NCBI GenBank assembly: GCA_001430745.1
Contig: KQ481993.1
Coordinates: 605,566 to 669,565, forward strand
DNA length: 64,000 bases
Direction: 5' to 3'
Source: Auxenochlorella pyrenoidosa
Taxonomy: Eukaryota; Chlorophyta; Trebouxiophyceae; Chlorellales; Chlorellaceae
The position numbers and the translations under genes are program-made. Positions 23,354-34,790 of this stretch are shown one piece after another (position 1 is the first letter of the stretch; each line of letters begins with the position of its first letter). The notes beneath the pieces are model-generated. The model ran no database searches. It saw only the letters and a list, made by a program, of their open reading frames with translations, and had not been told where the DNA came from.

Positions 23354-25748
23354 ATGGCGGCCGATCCGAGGGCCGACAGCGACCCGCTGTGGCCTACCTA
23401 CCAGCAAGCCCTCTCCGATCCAGCCTCTTTGATCTCTCAGCAGCAGTGCAGCGCCTACTACATCCCAAACGGCAGCTCGCTGCTGGAGGGAGGCAGCTGG
23501 GGGCGGCTGAGGGCAGAGGTGACCGCCCGCCTTCTGCAGCGCTGGGCGGCAGCGCCCCACGCAACCGCTCGTGTGGTGCTGCTGGAGCAGGCAGAGCCTG
23601 TGCCTGGCCTGGCTGCCTTCCTTGGAGGTCAAAACCTTCCGTTAAGCAGCTGGGAGCTTACAAAAAGCACCTACGGCAGCACCAGTGATGATGCGTACGT
23701 CGGCCCAGCGGGCGCGACGCCAACGGCACGCTGCAGCGGCGGCACCTTCAGCATAACTTTCGCACATAAGATTGATGATCAGCAGGCAAGGGCTGGAGGG
23801 GTATGGCTGTCGTGCTGGGCTGCAACCTGCCCTGTGCAATGCTCGCAGCAGGACGCCCGCCCTGTCTGGTGCCCACGGCAATGCCTATGCCCACAAGTCC
23901 ATCGTGCCCCATGACTGTGTTTCCTCAACCCACGCCCAAGGACGCAACTTTCCCTTTGTTTCCAGGGTGCTCCGTGGCGGCTGCGGGCCAAGGGCAGCCA
24001 GGCCACAGTGTACAGGGCTCCCTGGAAGCAGCTGCTGCAGCCCATAAGCTTCACTGCAGAGGCTCAGGAGCCCGCCAGAGCTGGCGTTCCTGGCCGGCCC
24101 ACGCCCTGCGTGGCGTCGGCTGACCTTCCTTTGGACGGATCCCGCCGGCTGGTCAGGCTCGGCGGCACGGGGCGGCCTGGCTTTGATGGCGAGCGCAAAA
24201 CCTGGCAGTTTGACCGCAGGGGGGACCCCCGCAGATTTGTGGTCCCGCTGGAGCCTCAAGAGACGGCTGGGGTGCAGGGGCAGGTTCTGGCGCACGCGCC
24301 GCTCGACAGGGGCCGCGTGGTGAGCGCACTTCTGTGAGGGCTATGCTGCTCGTGGGGAGCTGTGGAGAGCACCCATGCGCCGCCGTGCAGCATGCAGCCA
24401 CCTGACGCTCCTCAGCTGCACATGGGCAGTCGGAGAAGTGTCTGTCCGAGGCTCCGCTGATGAGTGCAGCCCTGCCTCTTCAACCCTGCGCAGCTGCACA
24501 GCTTCACATTGGATGGTCTGTCGCGGGTGCGAAAGCAGGGCGAGCAAGAGGAGCGTGTCGAAGCCAGTGTGGAGGCTGTCCAGGCTCTCCTGGCGGCATT
24601 GGGCCTGCAGCCAGCAGCAGCAGCAGCAGCAGCAGCCAGCCGTGGCTGCTGAGATTCCCGGGCTGGGCCTGCCTCCCCCTGGGGCTACCTGGGTGGGCCT
24701 AACTGCTGGCGGCATGACCACAGCTGCGTGGCCAGCAGCAGGAGTATCAGGTCTGCAGCAGGGCTTCCAATGGCCTCTGGCACCAGAGGCAGCGGTGCCT
24801 GTCATGCCAGCACAGGGGGCAGCCCCGGCCCCGCAGCATGGGATTGCACAGCACCAGCAGCACCTGCACCTGCAGCAGCATAAGCACCAGCAGGAAGCAG
24901 CAGGCCAGGGCATTGCAGGGCTGCAGCCTGCAGCAGGCGGCCTCCCAGAGCTCACTGACCGCTTCCTAGAGCTTAAGGTGTCGGAGCATGCTGCACGGTA
25001 GGCGGGCGCCCCTGTGCTTTTCTCCCGCAAGCCTGCGCGCCTGCATTTTCAGCCCACTCCGCCCCCTGCCTAACCACAAATGACGGCGTGCACCAGATTT
25101 GGGAAGGCTCGCTGGCTGGAAGGTGGCTTCCATGCCCGCTCCCTGACCCAAGTCTCCTCCCCACCTGCTCTCTTAGCTGCAGGCTGGACGACGTGGAGGA
25201 GGCCGTGGACGCAAACCACGCCCACCTGGCTAAGCGGATGGACCGCCTGGAGCAGTGGCACAACGGCCTGCAGGGACAGGTGGACAGCCTGAGGGTGGCG
25301 CAGCATGCAGGCCAGGCGCAGCAGGGGCAGGAACGCATCGTGCGCCCCAGGCTGCAGGAGGCTGCTGCTGCAACAGCGCCGAGCCCCATGGCGGCGCAGC
25401 CAGGGCCAGCACTGGCCAGCAGCCAGGTGGGCCTTGCAGAGCCCCAGCAGGCACACCAAGTGCAGCAGGCCGCCGCCCTCCCCAGCAAGCAGGCAGCCAT
25501 GGATGCGATTCTGGAGCACAGCTTGCTGCACGACACAGTGGGCCAGGCTGCTGTGCAGGTGGCCAACCGACTGCGTAATGTGCTTGGGGTGCCACGTGAC
25601 TCTCGAGGCCTCATGCCGGCGCGCTTCAAGGGGCTGGTGAGTCGCGCGGGGCCCACCGCTGCCCGCGGCAGGGCGTGCAAGCTCGCGTAACGCTGCAGTT
25701 GTGCAGAGCGTGCTAGAGTGGCAGCGGGTCCTGCTCACCATGATTTGA
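23354..25748 (+). CDS. Unrecognised protein with coiled-coil and polyglutamine tract
   Basis: I do not recognise this family. Probable exons are 23354..23785, 23966..24319, 24470 (or 24494)..24997, 25183..25636 and 25707..25748, for about 600 residues. Exons 1-2 encode a compact globular-looking region with blocks SAYYIPNGSSLLEGGSWG and APWRLRAKGSQATVYRAPW. Exon 3 starts with a helical charged segment (LSRVRKQGEQEERVEASVEA), then a (CAG)8 tract and a Gln/Pro/Gly-rich linker. Exon 4 starts with a heptad-like coiled coil (LDDVEEAVDANHAHLAKRMD) and ends with PARFKGL. The helical start of exon 3 and the polyQ part are in different frames; removing one base near 24611 joins them and also gives the phase the next splice needs. 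The intron after 23785 is GC-AG. A scaffold or nucleoporin-like role would be a guess. Confidence 0.55.
24612..24635 (+). repeat. (CAG)8 microsatellite coding for polyglutamine
   Basis: Eight perfect CAG units lie inside exon 3 of the unrecognised gene. In the downstream frame they encode eight Gln; in the upstream frame they read as Ala and then hit a stop at 24650-24652. Confidence 0.85.
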
Positions 25749-26450
25749 CAACGCAAGCTGCCGACCATCCTGCCACCAACATGCTTCCAATCAAGCTCTG
25801 TACCAGCTGCTGACAGACGGCAGGGCGCGCAAGGAGGACCCCCCAGCAGCAAAGGGCGGCCGGCCGCTGTGGTGTGCTGCATGAAGCGCTGGGCGCTGGC
25901 TGTCAACCTGGAAGGGTGCACGCTCTCATGGGTGCTGCAGCAACACTCATGGCAGGATGCAGTGTGAGCTGTGAGTGCAAGCTGGCGTGGCACTGTAGAC
26001 CTCACGCATGCCTCTGTTGGTGTAGCCCATGCGCTGACTAGCGATCAGATTCGGATTTCCCTGATGTTGCAATGATTCTGCAATCCTTTTGTCAAAAAGT
26101 GGAAGGCCGTGTGGGGTTGAGCCGCTGCAACAAACGTGTACGGCAGGTGGCAGCGGCCACTCACACTTGATTGTGTCGATTGTCCATTATACCTCTCTCT
26201 GGTATGCAGATGGTCGGTTGGGTCCATCCCTGGGCTTTGACTCAGGGTGGGCAGCTTGCATTGCATTGCAGCAGCAGCAGCAGCAGCCAGGCAGCACGCG
26301 GTAACGGTGGTACGTCGCCACCGCCGGGATCCCAGCCCGTTGGAAAGCAAGAATGTTTCCACAAGTCGAAATCGATTCAACGAATATTTTCATTGTATTT
26401 CGACCCTCCCTAGCTGTTCCAGCTGCCGATAGAGGCTAACAAGTGCAAGT
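25749..26450. promoter_or_regulatory. Spacer and promoter region of the cysteine-rich protein gene
   Basis: About 700 bases follow the coiled-coil gene and precede ATG 26451. From 26040 to 26410 it is the most AT-rich stretch in this half of the window. It contains a perfect 8-base inverted repeat, GTCGAAAT at 26365-26372 and ATTTCGAC at 26397-26404, ending 46 bases upstream of the ATG. I found no exon. Promoter function is inferred from position. Confidence 0.45.
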
Positions 26451-29295
26451 ATGAAGGCGCTGCTCCTCGTTGCCGCGCTGATGGCGCTGACCTTCGGCGC
26501 CGACGCAAAGTAAGTTTGCTCTTGACGCTTGCAGATTGCGGCCGGGGCGGCGGAGAAAGAAATGGCGATGTCAGGGTTTCGAGCAGGGCGCTCCGGGCAC
26601 TCCCCAGCCCCATTGGCCTTCCTCAAGGTCATTCGATTGTTTTTAAGACGATTGGGATTGGGGTTGGCGTGTTTTGGCCGTGTGCTCTCACAACTGCCTT
26701 CGACAAGTGGAGTGCTCCCGGCCGAAACTCGATCAAACCCGGCCTCATTCGCCTCGATCTGTGCGAGTTCAGTCCCGACACGCTCAATTCGGACCACACC
26801 TGGACAGTTCCATCCGGCCGCCGCGGTGCAGCAGCCACTCCCACCCGCCGCTCTGCAGCTCCCACTCCCAACCCCTGGCCCAACAATTGTCTGCTTCCGA
26901 ACCTACATTATTGCAGGAAGATCAACTGGAACTGTGTGGATCTGTGCTGGCAGGCCCGTGGCTGGCAGCCGGTGAGTTTTGGGGCTCGCCATGGGTCGTA
27001 CTACCCTGCACTGTCCCGCCGCCAACTGCCGCCGCAGCTGCCGGATTCGCAATACCTGTCTTTGCCGAGGCCTGCCTTGCCAACCAGTCCCGCTGCGCCT
27101 GCTCCTTGGTTGGAACACAATGTGTCGTTGGATATCCGCCTGCTTAGCTCCCTGTTCTCTCTGCCTGACCTGGCGCGGCTGAGACTGCCGGCAGCTGAAT
27201 CCGCACCAGGTGCCTGTTTCCGCATCCCACTTGTCCCTGGCTGCAGGTGTGCGCTGCCGACGGCACTGGCTGGATGGTGGGCACCGTTTATCCCAATCTC
27301 TGCACCATGTAAGGGTGCTGCTGCCTTTGCTGCAACGCAGGCATGCAATTCCTGCTCGCAACCGGCCCAGACACAGCCCATCTGCTCACAATGGTGTATG
27401 CCACAGTCGCGCCTGGCCTGGCCCGCTCTGGCCTGCCCAGGTGCCTTCTGTCTGCAGTCGCACCCTCCTGCCGCAGGCATCCCCACAACACCCCGCTCGC
27501 GCTGCGCTGCAGGTACAACTGCGTGGCGCCCGTCGTTTCCCCCAAGGCCCCCAAGTGAGCCCTGGGGCCCCAAGGGCAGGCGCTTGTAGCTGAGCAAGCC
27601 GCCCCAGTGGTTGCAACCATGGCAATTGCCCTGTCCCCACCTCCTGGCTGCACTGCCCTTGCCAGCCATCCCCACACTGGCTGCCTGCAAGCTGCAGCCG
27701 CCCGCCTGCCAGGATGGATCACCACTGCGCACTCGCACTGCAGCAGCCGCACGTCAAATGCATCACTCATCAAGTGCTCCTCTCCCCCGTCGCCCCCTGA
27801 AGGTATGACGTGGCAGGCACCGACTCGTGCATGGCTGCCTGGCTCAAGGGCTCTGGCGATCCCACCAAGGGTGCCGCCTGCGCCTGCGACATCTGGGGTG
27901 AGGCCCGCCCGTTCGATATCGATTAGCATGCGTAGCTGCAGGGGCTGCAGGCGGCGCGCACAGCCATGCAGCAGCTGCAGCGCAGATCCTCCTGCGGCGT
28001 GTGGGGCTTCCACAAACTCTCCCACCCTCTCTGGCGAAGCGCATCAATAACAGTGGGCAGCGAAGAAGGGCGCCCGAGGGGCAAAAAACTAGATGCGGAG
28101 TGGTGACCCGTGCGAACATGGGGCACCTCCACCAGCTGCCTGCCTTCTCCCCACTGTCTGGGCATCCTGCTGCAGATGTGCCCGACCCCTGGTGGCCATT
28201 CCCCCCTCCCCCGCCTCCCAAAAAGTGCCGAAACGGCAGGAACGGTTGCCAGGCAAGCTGAGCCCCCCGCTTCCGCCCCCTCCCACCCCCTCTTCTTGCA
28301 CCCGGCGACCTCAGCCTGCCAGTGAACACGTGAAATTGCTGGGGGAAGCAGCATAGGAGGCCGAGTAGGGCGGGTCGGGCAGGGCTTGTAAGCATTCCGG
28401 GCAGGGAGCACCACTTAAACCCAGCAAGCACTGGGCCTTAACCTCTTGCGATGCCGTCCCTGTGTGCAGCACTGCAAGACTCCCTATTACTGTGGCAAGG
28501 TGGGTCTGCATTCACTGCCTGTTGCTCTTGTCAACCCTTTCAAAGTTGCTACTCCCCACCTGCGTCGTTGGACAGCGCTGTCTGCGCCGCAACATGCGCC
28601 TGCTCCCTCTTTCCTCAAGTGCTTTCCTGTCCCTGCCTTCTGCTTCTTTGGGCCATGTGCCTGTATTGCAGTGCTTCTTCACGTTCCGTCGTGTTGATGG
28701 CAAGTGTGTGCCGGTGAGCAGCAGCTCAAAGTCGTGTTGGGGGGCTGCACATTCCTGCCTTCATGCCAATAACTCATTTGTTTATACTAAGATGCCCACA
28801 ACCTCCCAGCACAACTCTTATTGCATGCGAAATCAAGTTTCCCGAGCCTAGTCCGCAGCAAGGTGTGATGGAGCCTGCAATGTCATCTGGCCCACCTGGC
28901 CCCACCCTGACCCGCGCATTGCAGTGTGATGCCGGCCCGAACTGCCTCCGCTGCCCCAAGTCCCGCCACACCTGCACCTACTGCGCCTGGCCTTCTGCCC
29001 TCGTCAACGGCAAATGCATCTACTGGTAGGCCGGAAACGAAAGAGCGGTTAATGGGCAGCCGCCCGTTGCATGTGGTCCTGCAGGACCAGATGTGGAGGC
29101 GCTCGCCAGACGGGCGCCTCCTTCGCGGCCCGCGTGATGCACAAGGCTGTGAAGAGAGGCGCATCCCGCCCTTCCGAATTCCCCGCCCAGCTTGTCCGCT
29201 CCTCCCGCAGGGGCAAGTCAGCAGGCGACAGCAAGTGCTCGGACATCCCCGATGGCCTTGCCACCGGCTGCGCCGTCGACGTCGCCGCCAAGTGA
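26451..29295 (+). CDS. Secreted cysteine-rich protein, family unknown
   Basis: Ten exons give a complete 215-residue protein: 26451..26509, 26917..26971, 27247..27308, 27513..27554, 27803..27897, 28176..28252, 28470..28499, 28672..28713, 28925..29025 and 29211..29295. All nine junctions keep frame. Residues 1 to about 19 are a classical signal peptide (MKALLLVAALMALTFGADA). The mature chain holds 22 cysteines. An N-terminal half with eight spaced Cys is joined by a proline run (PFPPPPPP) to a Cys-dense C-terminal half with CRNGRNGC, HCKTPYYCGKC, CVPC and CTYC elements. No membrane segment or catalytic signature is visible. It is probably exported, perhaps to the cell wall, with many disulfides; a metal-binding or carbohydrate-binding role is possible but unsupported. 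The intron after 28252 is GC-AG, and the exon it closes is needed to keep frame. Confidence 0.72.
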
Positions 29296-30051
29296 GCTGG
29301 TCCAAGACCAGGCCGCCCCCCCGCCATGCAGGCGCTGCCAAGCGACCAGGCGGTGCACACCGATTGGTCAGATCGCCTCTGGCACCGCCATTGCAGCAGC
29401 GCATGCCAATGCGCAGGGCCAACAATCAAATACACCAGAGCACACCCTTAGCGCACCCACACCCCGAGGCATATCGCCTTTCCGTTGATGAGCTTCTAGT
29501 GCCTGAACTCCTCACGCTGCGCGGAGCCGAGCCCCCTTCAGAGCATTGTCACTTTCATGAAGGAGGCGGGCTGCAGTGTGATGCTACGGCTCTTCTGAAG
29601 TGCATGTTGTGAGCAAGACCGACTCCGAGATCCCCCCATGCATCATCTTGCCACCGTCTGCCCTTTGGACCCCTCCCACAACACGCACCCAGCATTTCTG
29701 GAGAAGTTCTTGTTATGCACTTCTAGGAAACTCCCATTCCTCCCCTAAAGCAATCCCAGACCAACCTGAGGGCCGTCTGCCCCCTGAACATCCCCGCGCA
29801 CGCTGGCCAGACATTCGCACGCTGCCTTCTCCAGACGCCGTTTCGTGGCACTGCCCCTTGGCCCGCGAGCGCTCAAACGCTGTCGCTGCTGTGTTCTTCC
29901 AGGTGTGAGCACGATCAGAATATGAGGAGGCAAGGGCTGTCAAGGCGCGGAGGGCATACAGCCACGGGGGAGTGGTCTGGCAGCACAGAGCATGCCAGCA
30001 GGGCAGCAGCAAGTGTGCACTTCATCGGGCATGCTGCTGCCGCTGCCGCCC
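29296..30051. other. Convergent 3' region, no gene seen
   Basis: 756 bases separate the stop of the cysteine-rich gene (+) from the stop of NOL9 (-). It should hold both 3' UTRs. I see no TGTAA motif I would assign, no exon and no RNA gene. Confidence 0.45.
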
Positions 30052-32482
30052 TCACAGCTGGCTGGCCCGCAGCAGGTTGTTCCTGCTGCGGATGGCGCCC
30101 GCCCCCGTGCCCGCGCTGCTCAGCGAGTGCAGCGCCAGGTAGGGAGACATGTGCCCCCCCGTCTGCAGCAGGCTGGCGGGCAGCTCCAGTCGGCCCAGCT
30201 GCAGCAGCGCCACACACTCCAGCTCCTCCTCTGGGACGGCTGTGAGGATGTGGAGCCGCCGCGCGGCCGCATCGGCAGCCCGCACAATGCCCAGGCCCAG
30301 GCACAGCGGCTGCTGCGTCTGCTGCGGCTGGGGAGGCGGGGCGCGGCACAGGCCCACTACCGCGCCATTGAGCACGCGGAACAGCTGACTGGGCGGCACC
30401 GAAGAGTGCAGCACCTGCACAGGGCAGTGCACAGCACAGCGTGCCCGCTGAGCGCCCGAATGTTGCATGCAGCCTGCCATGTCGGGTGCGCACAGGCAGA
30501 CACCATCCAAACATTTTTGGCGGAAGGTGCGACAGTAGGGACAGCCAGCTGCGGCGGCAGCTGCTTGCCTGAACCTCCAGGTCGGCGGTGTCAACCACGT
30601 AAGGCACCGCCGCCGCCAGCCTGTCCCCCAGATCATCTGCAGCTGCCGCGCCTGCTGCGCCCTTGCCGCTGCCTCCGTCCTGGGCTGGCGAGAGGCCGCA
30701 GGCATCAGCACACTGCTGCGCCAGCGCCTCCCACTGCAGCGCGCGCTGCTCCACCGCATGCACCCTGCCTCGCGCAGTTCTGCCGCCACCGTCAGCATTC
30801 CCCTCAGAGGCCGCCGGCCCTCCCCCAGTGCCAGTGACAGCGCTGCGGGCCGAGGTGTCTGACACCGCGGGCTGCGCCGCGCCGCCGCCCTCCTCGCCCA
30901 CCCCGGGCAGCACCCACTGCAGCGGCTGCGCCGGGGGGTGCGGGCCCGCTGCCACGCCACCATCAGCCGGGTCTGGCAGCCAGAAGGCGCCCGGCGGCAG
31001 GTTCTTCTTTGGGTTCGCTGCCGCCAGCTGGACAAGGTGCGTCACCGGCAGGCTGCCCAGGAGCTCGCCCAGGACATCAAACCCCATCCCCTTAACCCAG
31101 CCGTGGGTGTTGACCACCAGGGGCGGCAGCATCCTGCCACCTGCCTGCTCCTGCTGCTGCTCCTGCTGCTGCTGTGCCTGGCCGGCCGGCGAGCTGGCAC
31201 CCCTGCATTGCGCTGGTGCGTCGCCCCGTGCTGCCGCCGCCGCTGCCGCCGCGCCGTGCTGGCAGTGCCAGCTGTGCAGCTCCCGCACGCACTGCAGGTA
31301 CCGCACAGGGTCTGGGGCGGGCGACACGTCCCCCACAAAGAGAGCAGCCGCCGGGCGGCGCTGGTGCAGGTGCGGCGGGCCCACGACCGGCGACGACACG
31401 AGGCTGAGGGACACCAGGCCGGGGGCAGTGAACTCGGGCTGGCCGCAATCTGCAGCAGTGGGCAGAACGGGCCGGAGCAGGCTGGGCAGATGCCGCACAG
31501 ATGCGCGGCCAACCTTCACCCGGCATGCGCAGGCCCCAATGGCCAAACACCTGCTGTGCGATCAGCGTGTGCATCTGATGTTGCTGGCGACCCCTCTTCC
31601 CCGTCTCGGCCTCTAAAACCCCACCTGTGTCAAGATATGTCACGCATGGGTGGCAGCTCAGCAGTGAGTTGACTAGCAGCCGGGCAAAGGTCGACTTGCC
31701 GACCTTTTTGGGCCCGCATACCGCGATGACAGGCGATATGATCCCAGGGATGCACACCCCGCCCTGCTGCTGCTGCTGCTGCTGCTGAATGGAGGCCGTA
31801 ATCTCGCCTGCCGCCTGCTGCCACAGCGGCGGCAGTGGCGGCGGGGGCGCCGGTGCTGCCGGGTCAGAGGCGAGCCACACCTGGAAACCCAGCACGTGCC
31901 GCGCTCGTGCTGCCGCTGCCGCCCCCGCTGTGCTGTCGCCGGCAGGAGTGCTGGGAGGTCCGGCCGATGCGCCGCCTGCTGCCCTCGTCAGAGTGAGCAC
32001 CGCTGCAGGGCCGCTGGCTGCGAGGGGCACGGTGCTGGCAGCTGCCCCTGGCTCCATCAGCAGGGTCCCGCCGCAGCGCTCATCTGCTGCAAGTTCGACA
32101 GGTCCGCTGGCAGCATTGACCGTGCCGCCAAACAATGACACCTCCCCGCTCAGCACAGCCAGCGTGGCGCGCCCTGCAAACACCAGCGCCTGCGCATGGG
32201 CAGCGAGGGTGAAGGCACCTGTGTGTCGAGGCGCTGCTGCAGCTGCAGCCTTGCATGCATGCCGGCCAGGGGTTGCCGGTCACTATCCAGCAATTGAGAC
32301 ATGACAAGCGTCACCTGGTGAGCAGCCAAGGTGGCGGTCACGCCATCGGGGCCCCACGCTAGAGGGACGCTGCTGCTGCCTCCGCCGCTGCCGCCACTGC
32401 GGCGTGCCTGCTGGGAGCTTGGCCGCTTGGGCGGCTGCTCCTCTGGAGGCGCTGCAGACTTCCTCTTCTTCTTAGATCCCAT
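30052..32482 (-). CDS. NOL9: Polynucleotide 5'-hydroxyl-kinase NOL9 / GRC3
   Basis: Four exons give a complete 658-residue protein: 30052..30414, 30569..31449, 31625..32189 and 32315..32482. The N-terminus (MGSKKKRK) looks like a nuclear or nucleolar signal. The Walker A loop GPKKVGKST spans residues 215-223, and YLDTDCGQPEF with APGLVSLSLV is the family's next conserved block. ALFVGDVSPAPDPVRYL and, near the end, LHSSVPPSQLFRVLNGAVVG are also typical. The enzyme phosphorylates 5'-OH RNA ends during ITS2 processing of pre-rRNA, in a complex with the LAS1 nuclease. A (CAG)8 run (31764-31787) puts eight Gln before the kinase domain, and exon 3 has a long Gly/Ala/Gln-rich insert. The intron after 30569 is GC-AG. 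Start ATG 32482 was chosen because the codon opening the longer frame is TTG. Confidence 0.9.
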
Positions 32483-32729
32483 GACAGGCTGGAGAGCGCT
32501 CGCAGGGCAAGCAGGCAAGGCAGTGGTTTCTTGGAGAGCTTTGGGATATATGAAGCTGAATACGTCACCCGCAGCAACGGTTTATACATCGCATGCATGT
32601 TGAAGGCCTCCATAAGGCCGCACCATCAAGTTGGAGCTCAGCATTCGCAGCAGGCTGCCTCTCTCGCATGTGAGGGCCGTGCAAGCCATAACGCGCGTCC
32701 CCTCTGACTCGTTGGAGTGCCTGAGAAAG
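32483..32729. promoter_or_regulatory. Short divergent promoter region, NOL9 / HIS6
   Basis: Only 247 bases separate the NOL9 start (-) from the chosen HIS6 start (+). An in-frame TAA at 32613-32615 limits how far the HIS6 frame can extend upstream. Confidence 0.5.
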
Positions 32730-34790
32730 ATGTTGCAGGCAGGGGCCGCACGCCAGACAGCCTGGGCTGTGGCTGCCTGCGCGCCTCACGGGCGCAGAGC
32801 CGTCATCATGCGGGCCGTGCAATTTCGCCCTTGCATCGATATTCACAAGGTGGGGGCAGGCGCGCGCAATGGGTGGCTGTGGCTGCCGCCGCCACCGCCC
32901 CGCCCCCTCTGCGTGTCGCCGCATCCTTGCTAGACGAGCTTGCTCCACCTGCTGTTTGCTCTCCACAATGCTGTAGGGCAAGGTGAAGCAGATTGTTGGT
33001 TCGACGCTGCAAGACCTGCAGAGGTGAGCATCCGCAAATGCCCCCATTTCAAATGCGCCCGCAATGCCCTTGCTAGCTGCATGGCCCTAGGGCACTCGAT
33101 TTGCATCCCTGCCCTGCCTGCCCTGCTGCCATCGTGATGACCACACATGCTGTGACTGTGTCAGCGTGTCACTCGCCGCATGCTGCGCACTCCGCCATGC
33201 CCCGTTGACGAACCTGCCTGCCTGCCTGCCCGCTTGCCCGGTCGACTGCCTGCAGCGACGGCGAGGCGGCGCTCAAGACCAACTTTGAGGCGGAGCAGCC
33301 CTCCTCCTGGTTCGCCGAGCTGTACCAGGAGGACGGCCTGACGGGGGGGCACGTGATCATGCTGGGCGCGGACGAGGCGTCGCGCGCCGCCGCGCTGGGC
33401 GCGCTGGGCGCCTTCCCCGGCGGCCTTCAGCTGGGCGGTGGCGTAACCACCGACAACGCGCGCGAGTGGCTGGACGCCGGCGCCAGCCACGTCATCGTGA
33501 CCTCGTTTGTCTTCCGGGACGGCAGGCTGGAGGAGGAGCGCCTGGCCGAACTGGTGCGTGCGCTGCCAGAATGCGGGTGCGGCGGCGGGTGCCGGCGGGC
33601 TCTGGCCATGCATGTGTTGCGGGCCCGCCCGGGCGCAACTGCCCGCCACCTGTTGCCTTGCCCCTCCTCCGCCTCGTCCTCCTGCCCGGGCCTCCTCTCC
33701 ACTGCACCTTGTCGGCAGGGCCAGGATGCTGCAGCGCTGCGTTGCTTGGTGCACCCAAGCAACAGACTGCACACATTGCTTGCCACCTCCCGCCCCATGA
33801 ACCCCTCTCCCAGGTCAAGCTGGTGGGCAAGGAGCGGCTGGTGCTGGACCTGAGCTGCCGCAAGAAGGAGGACGGCAAGTATTACGTCGTCACCGACCGC
33901 TGGCAGAAGTTCTCCTCGCTGGCGCTCAGGTGGGCGGCGCCGCCACCTGGGCGGACCAGCCTTCTGGGCGCGGTGCTCAAGTGTGCGCTGCAGTTGTGCT
34001 CAATCTCTGGGTCGCTAGTGGATCACCTTGCTGGGGCGAATGTGACAATGAGCACCTGGAAATTTCTTGGCGGCAGCGCCTGCGCTGCGCGTACCTGCTC
34101 CGCATCTGCCAGCCCCTCACCCCCCACCCCACCCCACCCCACACCGCGCCTGCAGCCAGGAGACGCTGGGCTGGCTGGCGCAGTCGTGCGACGAGTTCCT
34201 GGTGCACGGCGTGGACGTGGAGGGCATGCAGCTGGGCATCGACGACGAGCTGGTGGAGCTGCTGGGCGCCTGGAGCCCCATCCCCGTCACCTACGCCGGC
34301 GGGGCGCGCACGCTGGTGGGGGGCCGCGCCGCCCCGTGCCGCCGGCTTCCTGTGCAACGCAGGCTGGGGCACTGGCCGTAGCACCGCGCGTGTGTGGCAA
34401 ACCAGAGGTGTGACAGTGACGGGCCTGCCCGCTGTGCACACCCTCCACCGAGCGCAGGAGGACCTGGAGCGCGTGCGCAGGGCGGGCAAGGGGCGGGTGG
34501 ACATAACCGTGGGGTCGGCGCTGGACATCTTTGGCGGCCAGCTGCCCTATGCTGACGTCGTGGCCTGGCACCGGCGGCAGCAGGAGCAGGCGGCGCAGCA
34601 GGCGGCAGACGCGGCCAACGGCAGTGCCGCCCCGAGCGGCGGCGCCGCCTGCGCGGGCGGTGCGGGGCGGCGCAGCCGGGCGATGGGCGAGCTGCTGCCT
34701 GATGGCAGCATTATGTACCGCGACATTGCCAGCAGCTTTTTGCCCGACCGGGTGGAGGCCGACGGCACCACCGTGTTCAGCTTTGAATGA
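32730..34790 (+). CDS. HIS6: ProFAR isomerase (HisA), plastid histidine biosynthesis
   Basis: Six exons give 357 residues: 32730..32849, 32977..33023, 33256..33553, 33814..33929, 34156..34315 and 34458..34790. The enzyme isomerises ProFAR to PRFAR, the fourth step of histidine synthesis, in plastids. The (beta-alpha)8 barrel is plain: [19 protein letters not shown] with catalytic Asp37, [59 protein letters not shown] with the second catalytic Asp214, PVTYAGG, and [16 protein letters not shown]. It matches the plant and fungal HIS6 type. Residues 1 to about 28 would be a short transit peptide from ATG 32730; ATG 32808 is the alternative. About 65 residues past the usual end (after [11 protein letters not shown]) are an Ala-rich linker and an unfamiliar segment with [20 protein letters not shown]. 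Confidence 0.93.

Noticed and set aside
22368..23432. 354-residue plus-strand open frame
   Set aside because: It overlaps SYS1 exons in the wrong frame and shows only GC-driven composition.
24612..24635. CAG tract considered as a CRISPR-like or mobile-element repeat
   Set aside because: It is an uninterrupted trinucleotide microsatellite without spacers, and lies in coding sequence.
29915..31546. 543-residue minus-strand open frame continuing past 30569
   Set aside because: It matches NOL9 only down to about 30569. The true last exon (30052..30414) is in another frame and carries the conserved LNGAVVG block.
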